A stretch of 64,000 nt of DNA from Noviherbaspirillum autotrophicum (GTDB lineage Bacteria > Pseudomonadota > Gammaproteobacteria > Burkholderiales > Burkholderiaceae_D): positions 4,852,615 to 4,916,614 of the forward strand of contig NZ_JWJG01000028.1 of NCBI RefSeq assembly GCF_000818395.1. Reading direction: 5' to 3'. The first letter of the stretch is position 1. Each line of letters starts with the position of its first letter. Under the pieces are notes generated by a model. It was not told the DNA's origin. It ran no database searches and saw only the letters and a program-made list of their open reading frames with translations. The position numbers and the translations under genes were made by a program. Shown piece by piece: positions 32,757 to 41,526 of the stretch.

Positions 32757-33356
32757 TCAGAACGACGATCCCGGCTGCTGCAGGAAGGCCAGCTCGTCCG
32801 CGCTCGACTGGCGTGCCAGTATCCGGTTGCGGTGCGGGAAACGGCCGAAGCGGGTGATCACGTCGCGGTGCCGGCGCGCGTAATCCAGAAAGCCCTCGAA
32901 CACTGCTTGCCGCGCAGCGCCGGCCTGCTGCACCAATTCCTCGAACAGCGCCACCGCCTGCGCCTGATCGTCGGCCGCTTCCGAGTGCTCCAGCGGAAGA
33001 TAGAAAAAAACGCGCTCGATCGGCCGCAGCGCAGCGTGGGCGCCGGCAGCCAGCCCCTGCTTGCACCACGCCAGCGCATGGTGATCGTAGGCGAAGGATT
33101 GCGGCGTGCCGCGATAGATATTGCGCGGGAATTGATCGGTCAGCAGGATCAGCGCCAGGCGCCCGCGCGGAGATGCCGCCCAGCCGTCGAGCGCGCCGTC
33201 GGCGGCCTTGTCCACGCAGGCGGCGAAGCGCCGTGCGATCTCGCGGTCGGTTTGCGCATCCTTGGCCCACCACAGCCGCGCGCGCTCCTGCGCCACCAGC
33301 GCATCGTCAGTCTCGGTGCCGAACCAGAAGGCGTGGATGCTGGCGGGCGTTTCCAT
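32757..33356 (-). CDS. DUF924 family protein
   Basis: 199 residues with the family motifs IHAFWFGTE at the start, WWAKDAQTDREIARRF near 28, LILLTDQFPRNIYRGTPQSFAYD near 70 and FGRFPHRNRIL near 166. This helical, TPR-like family has no established function. Its start lies 4 bp after the stop of the His-tailed secreted protein gene, so the two are probably co-transcribed. Confidence 0.88.
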   Translation of the reverse strand: METPASIHAFWFGTETDDALVAQERARLWWAKDAQTDREIARRFAACVDKAADGALDGWAASPRGRLALILLTDQFPRNIYRGTPQSFAYDHHALAWCKQGLAAGAHAALRPIERVFFYLPLEHSEAADDQAQAVALFEELVQQAGAARQAVFEGFLDYARRHRDVITRFGRFPHRNRILARQSSADELAFLQQPGSSF

Positions 33357-33360
33357 CTTG

Positions 33361-33810
33361 TCAGTGGTTGTTTTTGCCACGACCATGACCGTGTCCCTTG
33401 CCATGGTCGGCGGGAGACGCCTCGCCGCCAGCCGAGGCCAGCCGGAAGTCGCCGCGCTTGAGCGCATGGAACTCGGGCGAGCCGGGCTTGATCCCGAGGT
33501 CCTTGGCGATCGCGCCCCAGCCCTTGCCATGTCCGGAGCGATACACCTGCAATACGCGCTCGACCGGCTGGTGCGTCATGGCGCCGAGCTGGAAGATCAT
33601 GAAGGCGTCGGCCGGCTGCCCGACCGAGCCGAGCACCGCGCGCACCTGCACGTCGTTGACGCCGAACTGGCTGCTCAGGCTCACCGAGAACCCGGCCATG
33701 TCGGCTCTGGCCTGGACGTTCGTATTGCGCAGGAAATCGTCCAGCCCGTCCCCGGCGAAGGCAGCACAGCAAAGAATGGACATGGCGGCGGCGACAAGCA
33801 TTTTTTTCAT
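33361..33810 (-). CDS. Small secreted protein with His/Gly/Lys-rich tail
   Basis: 149 residues. A signal peptide (KKMLVAAAMSILCCAAFAG) is followed by a helical domain of about 100 residues (FSVSLSSQFGVNDVQVRAVL, ... GHGKGWGAIAKDLGIKPGSPEFHALKRG), a type seen in hypothetical periplasmic proteins. The tail HGKGHGHGRGKNNH could chelate metal. The start at 33810 follows GGGAGC and gives a standard signal peptide; the upstream extension to 33852 does not improve it. Function unknown. Confidence 0.75.
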   Translation of the reverse strand: MKKMLVAAAMSILCCAAFAGDGLDDFLRNTNVQARADMAGFSVSLSSQFGVNDVQVRAVLGSVGQPADAFMIFQLGAMTHQPVERVLQVYRSGHGKGWGAIAKDLGIKPGSPEFHALKRGDFRLASAGGEASPADHGKGHGHGRGKNNH

Positions 33811-33889
33811 GAGATGGCTCCCTTGGAAGAGTGACGACGTGCCCTGCATCATACCGCGGCCGGCGGGCGCGCACAGGCGGCGCGCGGCC

Positions 33890-34459
33890 TCAGCTTAGCC
33901 GGGCGTGGCAAAAGCAGTCGACCCGGTGGTCGTTGACCATGCCGATGGCTTGCATGTAGGCGTAGATGATGGTCGAGCCGACGAACTTGAAACCGCGCTT
34001 GGCCAGGTCCTTGGACAGGCGGTCCGACAGCGGGGTGGTGGCCGGAGCGGGCTGCTGCAGCGTCCAGGCATTCTGCAGCGGCTTGCCGTCCACATACGCC
34101 CACAGGAATGGCGCGAGTCCGCCGGCGGCGTCGCGCAGCCGCAGGTAGGCCTGGGCATTGGTGATGGCAGCGGCGATCTTGAGGCGGTTGCGGATGATGC
34201 CGGGGTTGGCCAGCAGCTGCGCCACCTTGGCAGCGTCGTAGCGCGCAATCTTTTGCGCATCCCACTGGTCGAATGCGACGCGGTAGTTTTCCCGCTTGTT
34301 GAGCACGGTTTCCCAACTCAGGCCGGCCTGTGCGCCCTCCAGGTTGAGCATTTCGAACAGGCGCGTCTCGTCGCGGCAGGGCACGCCCCACTCGTGGTCA
34401 TGATAGGCGAGGTACAGCGGGTTGGCCGGATTGGCCCAGGCGCAGCGGGTCGGTGTCAT
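33890..34459 (-). CDS. tag: DNA-3-methyladenine glycosylase I
   Basis: 189 residues, the usual size. It begins RCAWANPANPLYLAYHDHEWGVP, has the FEMLNLEGAQAGLSWETVL segment and the RFK/GIIRNRLKIAAAITNAQ helix-hairpin-helix region, and ends in VDCFCHARL. Cys6, His17 and the C-terminal His/Cys group match the zinc site of Tag. It excises 3-methyladenine from alkylated DNA in base-excision repair. Monocistronic by position. Confidence 0.93.
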   Translation of the reverse strand: MTPTRCAWANPANPLYLAYHDHEWGVPCRDETRLFEMLNLEGAQAGLSWETVLNKRENYRVAFDQWDAQKIARYDAAKVAQLLANPGIIRNRLKIAAAITNAQAYLRLRDAAGGLAPFLWAYVDGKPLQNAWTLQQPAPATTPLSDRLSKDLAKRGFKFVGSTIIYAYMQAIGMVNDHRVDCFCHARLS

Positions 34460-34517
34460 GAAGCGATCGCGTCGGAAGGACAGGCGTCGATTCTACCGGT
34501 TTTGCGCAGCGCGACCG

Positions 34518-34754
34518 TTACTTCGAGCCTTGCCTGAGCCTGGACCAGCGCAGCAGACCGATCACGAGCGCGATACCGGCCAAATCGGCCAGCGCGGTCT
34601 GCCGGTTGACGGTGAAGCCGAGCAATCCCTTGATGCCGGTGACGATCATCCACGCGCTCACGGCCGACAGTGCGACATGCGTGAGCGGGCCGGAATAGGC
34701 CTTGCCGAAGGTGGCGAGAAGATTCTGCTTCTTGTCGTCGGGTTGCTTGTTCAT
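34518..34754 (-). CDS. Small hypothetical membrane protein
   Basis: 78 residues with two hydrophobic segments (about 26-47 and 54-70) and a basic C-terminus (LLRWSRLRQGSK). I do not recognise a family. It lies between the tag gene and the alpha/beta hydrolase, all on the minus strand with gaps of 50-60 bp. Confidence 0.65.
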   Translation of the reverse strand: MNKQPDDKKQNLLATFGKAYSGPLTHVALSAVSAWMIVTGIKGLLGFTVNRQTALADLAGIALVIGLLRWSRLRQGSK

Positions 34755-34807
34755 GCCGATTTATCCATTCCATGCGCGGGCGGCTCGGCCCGCGCCGTAT
34801 CTGCTGT

Positions 34808-36052
34808 TCAGGGCCCGGTCAATGCCTGCGTGGCCTTGCTGGGTGCGGCCGCCATCGCGGTGCCGGTGGCCGGCTGGTCGTCGACCCAGACCACGTTGTT
34901 GTCGACCGCATACAGCTTGCACGGCTGCGAGCTGTGCTTCTGGCAGTCGGCCAGCACCTGTTCTGCCGGATCGTCGCCGTCCTCGGCCCAGCTCCAGGCG
35001 CCCGACGGAGAAACCGCAAAGGCGCGCGGGTAAGACTTGGTCAGGAATTCGCGGTAATGCTCGCGCGCGTCGCCCTTCAGGTAAGGCACGGCATTGATGT
35101 TGTCGACGGTGGCGTACTCGGTCTTCGGAATCTTGATTTCGTCGGACAGCGCGACCACCGGCTCGGTGGGCATGCCGAGCTCCTTCAAGAACTTCTCGGT
35201 CTCGGGCCACCAGATCTTCACGCCGTCGCGGCTGCCGCTCATGCCGTGCGCATCCTTCTTGAATGCGCCGTAGGCCACCAGCCTGGCATGGCCGCCGGCC
35301 TGCACATACGCGTCATACATGCGGCTGGCCAGGTCCGGGCCGAAATGCTGGTCGTTGGCGCCGTAGAACCAGATGCTGGGCAGCTCGGTCTTGCCGCCGT
35401 AGCTCGAAAACGCCTGCACCAGCGAATCCTGCCAGTGGCAGTCGCCGCCGTGCATCTTCAGCCCGCCGGCAAAATTGATCAGGCCGCGCACGCCGGGGAA
35501 GCGGCGGGTGCCGAACGCGAGCGTGGCCAGGCCGCCATACGACTGGCCGGCGACGATGATGCGGCCCTTGTCGACCCATTCCTGCTGGTCGAGGTATTCC
35601 AGCGTGCCTTGCAGGTCGTCCGCCTGCGACTGGCCCTGCGCGGTCATGTTGCAACCCTGGTCGACATAATCGCCGGTGGACTTGGAAAAGCCCTTGCGCA
35701 TCGGGATCACGACGGCATAGCCGCGCTTGACGAATTCGCGGCTCAGCACCACGAAGCGGTCGCGCCCCTGCGAATGCGGATTGCCGAGCGCCTTGCCGTG
35801 ATTCATGATCACCAGCGGGAACGGGCCGGTGCCGGGCGGCTTGAAGATGGTGGTTTCCAGCTGCACCGGGGCGCCGCCGCCGGACGTCACCGGGATCATC
35901 ACGACTTGTTCATTGAGGGCGGCGTCGAGCGTGACGGCCGGCGCCTGCGAGGGATGGGTCATCAAGCTCAAGGCGAATGCGGCCAAGCCGACGAAGGTCG
36001 AAAAAGTCCAGCGTTTGTTGCCGCTCCGATTCTGTACAAGTGCTTCTGCCAT
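34808..36052 (-). CDS. Alpha/beta hydrolase, membrane-anchored or secreted
   Basis: 414 residues. A hydrophobic segment at about 15-32 after a basic n-region (NRSGNKRWTF) suggests export or anchoring. The fold shows the oxyanion region VIMNHGKALG near 97, the nucleophile elbow GQSYGGLA near 180, and a candidate acid and His further on (DQHFGPD; KKDAHGMS). It resembles dienelactone-hydrolase/prolyl-oligopeptidase-type esterases. Substrate unknown. The start at 36052 is the first Met of the standard N-terminal segment. Confidence 0.82.
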   Translation of the reverse strand: MAEALVQNRSGNKRWTFSTFVGLAAFALSLMTHPSQAPAVTLDAALNEQVVMIPVTSGGGAPVQLETTIFKPPGTGPFPLVIMNHGKALGNPHSQGRDRFVVLSREFVKRGYAVVIPMRKGFSKSTGDYVDQGCNMTAQGQSQADDLQGTLEYLDQQEWVDKGRIIVAGQSYGGLATLAFGTRRFPGVRGLINFAGGLKMHGGDCHWQDSLVQAFSSYGGKTELPSIWFYGANDQHFGPDLASRMYDAYVQAGGHARLVAYGAFKKDAHGMSGSRDGVKIWWPETEKFLKELGMPTEPVVALSDEIKIPKTEYATVDNINAVPYLKGDAREHYREFLTKSYPRAFAVSPSGAWSWAEDGDDPAEQVLADCQKHSSQPCKLYAVDNNVVWVDDQPATGTAMAAAPSKATQALTGP

Positions 36053-36537
36053 TGATCTGATCCACGTCGAGTGAGAAAACAAACCGGCTTGCATCGCAAG
36101 CCGCCGCGTGGCTTCGCCTACTCATTACTTTTCGGAATGCGCGAAATGCGCGATCCGCAGAAATGCCGTAACGCGGAGCTATGACTGCGCGCAATTTCAA
36201 AGGAGAAACTTGTATTGACGCAGTTCAACGTTGCCCATTCTAAATACCGATTTTCCGCGGTTCAATACTCAATCATGCAACTCGTAAAGATTTGTTTCAG
36301 AGAATTTGTGCATTCAACAAGAGCGCACCGGAAATGCTTGAAAGCACGACAAGAAGTGTTGTCGCTCATGCAGCAAGGAAGGGATAAAGAGGGATGCAAC
36401 GGTGTTGTCCTCTCGCAAGGACAAGCACTACAGGAGGGGGAAAATCCGGAAGGTGGAACTGCGATTTCGCTAGCGCCCGCAACCTTTAAGATAATGAACG
36501 GTCAATAGCAGACGCTGAACTTGATGAGGATGGAAAC
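36053..36537. other. AT-richer intergenic region with a doubtful ORF
   Basis: 485 bp between the hydrolase start (leftward) and the small protein gene at 36538. Base composition is visibly less GC-rich than in the rest of the window. It holds the candidate ORF at 36215-36508, a tandem AATGCGCGA direct repeat near 36134-36153, and two small 6-bp hairpins. No recognisable RNA. Confidence 0.5.
36215..36508 (+). CDS. Doubtful small protein, TTG start
   Basis: A possible 97-residue protein starting at TTG with AAAGGAG 9 nt upstream. It has a basic first half with two Cys residues and a Gly/Glu-rich second half. No family is recognised, codon usage is unlike the neighbours and the stretch is lower in GC. 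It ends 29 bp before the next gene. It may be spurious, or a recently acquired small gene. Confidence 0.25.
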   Translation: MTQFNVAHSKYRFSAVQYSIMQLVKICFREFVHSTRAHRKCLKARQEVLSLMQQGRDKEGCNGVVLSQGQALQEGENPEGGTAISLAPATFKIMNGQ

Positions 36538-36789
36538 ATGAAAGTTGACGTGTACAAGCGCCCGGAACAGGCTGGTATGTATTCCTACCTGGCGGTTCCG
36601 GAAGGCCGGCCGATTCCGCAGGAAGCGACCAACATCGACTGGGAAACGGCTGAACACAATGTCGATCTGGACCAGGACAACGAGCCGCTGCTCGGCCTGA
36701 CGGCGGACGACGCGCTGCAGCAGATCAGCGACAAGGGGTATGCGATCTCCAGCGTGCACAACAAGATTCGGATCGGACCGAGCGTCTAA
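36538..36789 (+). CDS. Small conserved protein of unknown function (DUF6139-like)
   Basis: 83 residues, soluble and acidic, beginning MKVDVYKRPEQAGMYSYLAVPEGRPIP in spirit of a conserved Burkholderiales family I recall as DUF6139. A GGATGGAAAC stretch precedes the ATG. Short beta strands at both ends (VDVYKRP; YAISSVHNKIRIG) flank a helical middle. No function is known. Confidence 0.75.
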   Translation: MKVDVYKRPEQAGMYSYLAVPEGRPIPQEATNIDWETAEHNVDLDQDNEPLLGLTADDALQQISDKGYAISSVHNKIRIGPSV

Positions 36790-36846
36790 CTGCCTTTCCT
36801 GCCTGGGGCTGGCCTCGCGACCGAGGTCAGTTGTCTGCGCTTATCT

Positions 36847-37668
36847 TCACATTTCCAATTCACTATGCGGCGCGGCGGCGGTCCAGCCTTCGACCGGATC
36901 GAGTGTGCGCGGCAAGCCGAAATGCGGGCGCTGCCCCGCCCATGTCGCCGCCACTGCACATAACACGGCGTCGAGCCAGTCGGCGCTACCGTCGTCCACC
37001 AGCTGGCGGCGCAGCGCGGGCTTGAGCTGCAGCCGGATGCCAAGCGGATGGCTGCCGCTTTCCAGCGCCTGCACGATGCGGACGCGGGCGGCACGCCGCT
37101 CGGGCGTCTGCTTCGCGCGCTCGTCGCTCTTGTAGGATGCGCGCGTAACGGCCCGCGCCACCAATCCCGGATACCCCTCCAGCGCGATGCGGTGCGGGTC
37201 GCCCTCGTGCAAGCCGAATACCGTCACACCGGCGTGCAGCAGGCGCTGCGTACCTTCATGAAACATATAAGCTACTGGCGGATTCACCCACTTCATCGAA
37301 GGGCTGGAACCGGCAGGCCGGTCAGTGGCGCGATGGGCAAACTTGTTGCCCACCGGCCGCGCATCGCAGAAGGCCTTGAACGTCTCGCGCAATTGCGCGC
37401 GTGGCAATGCCGCGCAATGCCGTACCAGCGCCGCCCAAGTTTGCGGCCAGCCGAGATGCTCGACCAGTTCGCGCGACAGCCCGAATGGAAAATCAAAGGC
37501 GCCCAGCCATGGCCCGGGTTGCGCCAGCCATGCTTCATATGATGCCCAGTCGGAATACTCGACCACGCCCTCGATGCGCAGCAGCGCGCCATCGGCCTCG
37601 CCGTGCGCGACCGTGATGGGCTTGGCGCGCCGCGGCGCGGAAGTGAAATCGACTCCGACAATGTGCAT
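36847..37668 (-). CDS. DUF429 domain protein (RNase H-like fold)
   Basis: 273 residues. It opens IVGVDFTSAPRRAKPITVA, with the acidic residue expected of RNase H/actin-like folds, then FDFPFGLS near 58 and WLDAVLCAVAATWAG near 225, another acidic site. The DUF429 family is predicted to be nuclease-like but is uncharacterised. It is convergent with the small gene at 36538 and divergent from the phospholipase-D-like gene. Confidence 0.82.
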   Translation of the reverse strand: MHIVGVDFTSAPRRAKPITVAHGEADGALLRIEGVVEYSDWASYEAWLAQPGPWLGAFDFPFGLSRELVEHLGWPQTWAALVRHCAALPRAQLRETFKAFCDARPVGNKFAHRATDRPAGSSPSMKWVNPPVAYMFHEGTQRLLHAGVTVFGLHEGDPHRIALEGYPGLVARAVTRASYKSDERAKQTPERRAARVRIVQALESGSHPLGIRLQLKPALRRQLVDDGSADWLDAVLCAVAATWAGQRPHFGLPRTLDPVEGWTAAAPHSELEM

Positions 37669-37744
37669 GAAATCAAATTAACGGAATTAAAAGACGGCAA
37701 AACGATTCAAACAGGCAGCAGCTTCTTCGCATAAAGGATGCCAG

Positions 37745-39169
37745 ATGAACATGCCGGTGCGCCCCCCTCTTGCTTCTCATCGCCTTACCTGGTGCATCAT
37801 TGCAATTATTGCAGGCATTGTCGTCTCCTGCGCCAGCCTGCCCGACGTCAGCTACCTGCAAGCACACGAAGCGGCGCCGACGTCGCCGCCGACCATCGTC
37901 AATACGCATGGTGAACTGACGGACAGCAGGACGCAGGCGGTACTGACGACCCTGAAGGAAAAGGCCGGCGCTTCCGACATCCTCACCAAGCATGTTGCGG
38001 CGGAAGAAGCGATCAGCGGCACGCCGCTGGTAGCCGGCAACAAGGTCAGGCTGCTCGATGACGGACCGATGACGATGCGCGCCATGATGAGCGCGATTCG
38101 CGCCGCGCGCGATCACATCAACCTGGAAACCTACATCTTCGAGGATGACGAAGTCGGACGCGCGCTGGCCGATTTACTGATCGAAAAGCAGGCGGCAGGC
38201 GTGCGGGTCAACCTGATCTACGACAGCGTGGGCACCATCGACACCCCGCGTGAATTTTTCGCTCGCCTGCGCGCCGCCGGCATCGGTACGCTCGAATTCA
38301 ATCCCGCCAATCCGCTGCATGCGTCGGGCGACTGGGAACTGAACCAGCGCGACCACCGCAAGCTCCTCGTGGTGGACGGGCGCATCGCCTTCACCGGCGG
38401 CGTCAACATCAGCAAGGTGTACGGCAAGAGCTCCTTCCTCAAGAGCAAGCGGCAGGCGCCGCCCAAGGATGCGAAGGAAGCCGCGTGGCGCGACACCCAC
38501 ATGCAGATTGAAGGCCCGGTCGTCGCCGAGTTCCAGAAGCTGTTCCTCGAAACATGGCAGCGCAAGACCGGCAGCAGGCCCGGCGACGCCCGCTATTTCC
38601 CGCCGCTGACGGCACAGGGCACGGCGCTGGTGCGCGCCCTCGGCAGCACGCCCGAGCATGCCGACTACACGATCTACAAGACGTATATCTCGGCGCTGGC
38701 CAACGCCGACAAGAGCGCCCACCTGACCACGGCTTACTTCGTGCCGGACCGGCAAATCATGCAGGCGATGCTGGATGCGGCGCGGCGCGGCGTCGATGTG
38801 ACCATCGTGTTTCCCAGCTTTACCGACGTCGGCATGATCCTATACGCCGGGCGCGCCTATTACGACCGGCTGCTGGAGGCGGGCATCAAGATTTATGAGC
38901 GCAAGGATGCCATGCTCCATGCAAAGACGGCGGTGATCGACGGCGTCTGGTCGACCATCGGCTCCACCAACCTCGACATGCGCAGCTTCCTGCATAACGA
39001 TGAAATCAATGCCGTCGTGCTCGATGCCGAATTCGCCGACCGCATGGAAGCCCTGTTCCAGCGCGACTTGAAGGAATCCGTGGAAATCACCCGGCAACAA
39101 TGGAGCAGGCGCGGACCGGTGGAACGCATCAAGGAATGGGCGGTGCAATTATTTGCGTACTGGCTGTGA
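37745..39169 (+). CDS. Phospholipase D-like lipoprotein (cardiolipin synthase type)
   Basis: 474 residues. A lipobox (VVSC, Cys29) follows an N-terminal hydrophobic segment. Two HKD motifs mark the PLD superfamily: HRKLLVVDG near residue 204 and HAKTAVIDG near 394, each with the following G-S/T-x-N context (FTGGVNIS; GSTNLDMRS). The domain layout matches cardiolipin synthase/YmdC-type phosphatidyltransferases that make cardiolipin from two phosphatidyl lipids. Periplasmic anchoring by lipid is unusual for cardiolipin synthases, which are normally membrane-spanning. AAAGGAT lies about 6 nt upstream of the ATG. Confidence 0.88.
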   Translation: MNMPVRPPLASHRLTWCIIAIIAGIVVSCASLPDVSYLQAHEAAPTSPPTIVNTHGELTDSRTQAVLTTLKEKAGASDILTKHVAAEEAISGTPLVAGNKVRLLDDGPMTMRAMMSAIRAARDHINLETYIFEDDEVGRALADLLIEKQAAGVRVNLIYDSVGTIDTPREFFARLRAAGIGTLEFNPANPLHASGDWELNQRDHRKLLVVDGRIAFTGGVNISKVYGKSSFLKSKRQAPPKDAKEAAWRDTHMQIEGPVVAEFQKLFLETWQRKTGSRPGDARYFPPLTAQGTALVRALGSTPEHADYTIYKTYISALANADKSAHLTTAYFVPDRQIMQAMLDAARRGVDVTIVFPSFTDVGMILYAGRAYYDRLLEAGIKIYERKDAMLHAKTAVIDGVWSTIGSTNLDMRSFLHNDEINAVVLDAEFADRMEALFQRDLKESVEITRQQWSRRGPVERIKEWAVQLFAYWL

Positions 39170-39259
39170 CGCCAGACGGCGCGTCGCCGGCCTGCCGCGC
39201 GCGTCGGAATTTGCGAAGGAGCATGAACTGACGCGTGCAACATTGATGTTTCCCGACGC

Positions 39260-39286
39260 GACGTTGCGCAAACCTTGGGCAACGTC
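39260..39286. repeat. Hairpin upstream of the sorbosone-dehydrogenase-like gene
   Basis: GACGTTGC (39260-39267) pairs with GCAACGTC (39279-39286) across an 11-nt loop. A second dyad, ACTGCA-TG-TGCAGT, lies at 39325-39338 close to the start codon. The first could be a stop-side stem of the PLD gene or a leader element; the second looks like an operator half-pair. No T-run is present. Confidence 0.4.
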
Positions 39287-39358
39287 AAGTTTGAACCAAA
39301 ATGACATTTCGACATCACATCGTGACTGCATGTGCAGTGATACTGCAAGACAACAACG

Positions 39359-40783
39359 ATGAATATGCTCGCGACGGCAGCGCGCCGATTGGCCAAACAT
39401 CCCCTGTTGATTCTGACAGCCCTTGGCCTGTCCGGCCTGATGCTGGCTTGCAGCGGCGGGGGCGGCGGCAGTAGCAGCAGCGGCGAGGCCGCGAGCGCGC
39501 CTACGCCGCCCGCCAACAGTGTGGCGGCCCCCCCTGCGGCAGGCGCTTCTGTTGCCGCCACGTTGCAGGTGTCGGACGCGCTGGCGTCGCCGCCCTTCAA
39601 CACGCCGCGCAGCCTGCAGGTGCCGCCGGGGTTTGCCATCCGGGTATGGGCACGCGTGGCCGGGGCACGTTTCATGGCGCTCGCGCCCAACGGCGACGTG
39701 CTGGTGTCGGTGCCTTCGGAAGGCAAGATCGTGCTGCTGCGCGAGCGCACCGGCGACGTGCCGCAAATGGCCGACTTCGCCACCGGCTTGCACAATCCGC
39801 ATGACATGGTGTTCCACACCATCGCAGATCAGACGTATCTGTATGTCGCGGAATCGAACCGCGTCAGCCGCTCCGTCTACCGCAATGGCGATATGCAACG
39901 CGGCAACAGCGAAGTCGTGGTCGATGGCTTGCCCGACGATTCCACGCCGGAATTGCGCGGCCGCTATGGACATCAGTTGAAAAACATCGCGCTCGGCCCG
40001 GACCACAAGCTGTATGTCTCGATTGCCTCGACCTGCAATGCCTGCGTCGAAGACACCACCAGCGACCCGGTGCGTGGCGCAATCTACCAGTACAGCGCCG
40101 ACGGCAAGGAGCGTCGGCTGTTCGCCACCGGCATACGCAATGCGGAAGGTCTCGACTTCATTCCGGGCACCAATACGCTGTGGATGACAGTGAATGGCCG
40201 CGATGAAATCCGCGTTCCGCAGGATGTCGATGTTGATGGCGACGGCAGCAGCGACCTGGGCAAGATCATTGATCGCTATGTCGACGAGCATCCGGCGGAA
40301 ATGCTTACGGCAGTTCGCGACGGCGGCAAGTACGGCTGGCCATTCTGCGACCAGACACTGAACGCCAGCATGTCGGACCTTGGCGCCATTGCCGACTTCG
40401 AATTCAACCGCGACGGCGCGAGCTTCAATTGCGCCGACGTGACGCGCGCCTCCAAGGGCATCCGCGCGCATGCCGCGCCGCTCGGCTTCAGCTTCCTGCA
40501 GGGCAGCAACGTGCCGGCGTCCTACCGCAAGGGCGCGGCGGTCGCGCTGCATGGCTGCTGGAACTGCACCAGCCTGCGCGCCGGCTACAAGGTCGTGTTT
40601 TTCCCGTTCGACGATGCCGGCAATGCGGGCGCCGAACTCGATCTGGTTACCGGCTTCGTCACCGACCCCGACGCGCGCGCGCTGTGGGGCCGCCCAGTCG
40701 ACGTGATTGCCGATACCCGTGGCAACCTGCTGATTTCCGACGATTTCGCCGGCGCGGTATACCAGCTCTACCCGTCGCCGTAG
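39359..40783 (+). CDS. Sorbosone dehydrogenase-like beta-propeller lipoprotein
   Basis: 474 residues. A signal peptide ends in a lipobox (LMLAC, Cys31) followed by a Gly/Ser-rich tether. The rest is a beta-propeller of the soluble aldose/sorbosone dehydrogenase type, with motifs LQVPPGFAIRVWARV near 77, DMVFH near 141, the RYGHQLKNIALGPDHKLYVSI segment near 202-220 and GIRNAEGLDF near 258. A calcium-binding loop DVDVDGDGSSDLGK near 288 is also present. Members of this family may bind PQQ; the substrate is unknown. It follows the PLD gene by 189 bp. Confidence 0.82.
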   Translation: MNMLATAARRLAKHPLLILTALGLSGLMLACSGGGGGSSSSGEAASAPTPPANSVAAPPAAGASVAATLQVSDALASPPFNTPRSLQVPPGFAIRVWARVAGARFMALAPNGDVLVSVPSEGKIVLLRERTGDVPQMADFATGLHNPHDMVFHTIADQTYLYVAESNRVSRSVYRNGDMQRGNSEVVVDGLPDDSTPELRGRYGHQLKNIALGPDHKLYVSIASTCNACVEDTTSDPVRGAIYQYSADGKERRLFATGIRNAEGLDFIPGTNTLWMTVNGRDEIRVPQDVDVDGDGSSDLGKIIDRYVDEHPAEMLTAVRDGGKYGWPFCDQTLNASMSDLGAIADFEFNRDGASFNCADVTRASKGIRAHAAPLGFSFLQGSNVPASYRKGAAVALHGCWNCTSLRAGYKVVFFPFDDAGNAGAELDLVTGFVTDPDARALWGRPVDVIADTRGNLLISDDFAGAVYQLYPSP

Positions 40784-40992
40784 CGCAGTTTTACAGCAGC
40801 ACGGTAAGGCTTACAGCCGGCCGCCGGCGCGCGTGCCTGTTCGGACGAAAAGAAGCCTTGGCGATGCCCGTTGCGTCACTGGCATGCATGCTGCATCTGG
40901 CAAGCCACGCAGGCGTTTCGCCGTCTGCGTGGCTTGTGTCGTTTTTCTCCCTGTTCAATCAACCTGAATTGCCTGTCCGGCCCGCGCGCACC

Positions 40993-41526
40993 ATGGGAAA
41001 CCGCATCGCCTTCCTGCCGCCGCAGAAGCGGCGCTTCAACTGGGCCGGCTACCTGATCGGCTTTGCACTGGGTGGCTTCTTCGACGGCATCCTGCTGCAC
41101 CAGATCCTGCAGTGGCATCATTTACTGAGCGGAATCACGCGCGCGCCATTTGACCAGGCCCGTGTCCAGCTCATGGCCGACGGCGTGTTTCAAGTCGTGA
41201 TGGGTGCGGTGGCGGCGCTCGGCGTGCGCAAGCTGCTGCAGGCGCGCTATGTGCTGATCGAGCGCGCCTTCGACCGCGTGCTGGCGGGCGATGTCTTGAT
41301 CGGTTTCGGTGCCTGGCATGTGACGGACGAGATACTGGCGCATTGGCTGCTGGACCTGCACCATGTGCGCGTGGACGTGGCGGATCCGTCGTGGTGGGAC
41401 TTGCTGTGGTTCCTGCTGTTCGGCGTGCTGTTTGTCGCCGCCGGCATTGCCTTGCGCGTCAGGCGCGCGCCGCCCTCGGTGGACGACCAGGAAAAGCCTC
41501 CCAAGCCGCGCTCGACGCCGGCGTAA
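40993..41526 (+). CDS. DUF2243 family membrane protein
   Basis: 177 residues, about four transmembrane segments. The N-terminal segment FNWAGYLIGFALGGFFDGILLHQILQWHHLLSG is diagnostic for DUF2243 (here quoted in parts: FDGILLHQ, LQWHH), a family with conserved His pairs that may bind metal. An in-frame ATG at 40864 would add 43 residues, but the family normally starts close to the first membrane segment. The stop touches the CHRD gene stop on the opposite strand. Confidence 0.8.
   Translation: MGNRIAFLPPQKRRFNWAGYLIGFALGGFFDGILLHQILQWHHLLSGITRAPFDQARVQLMADGVFQVVMGAVAALGVRKLLQARYVLIERAFDRVLAGDVLIGFGAWHVTDEILAHWLLDLHHVRVDVADPSWWDLLWFLLFGVLFVAAGIALRVRRAPPSVDDQEKPPKPRSTPA

Noticed and set aside
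36050-36064. FNR-like TTGAT...ATC near the hydrolase start
   Set aside because: The half-sites are 3 nt apart and the right half is ATCCA, so it does not match TTGAT-N4-ATCAA.
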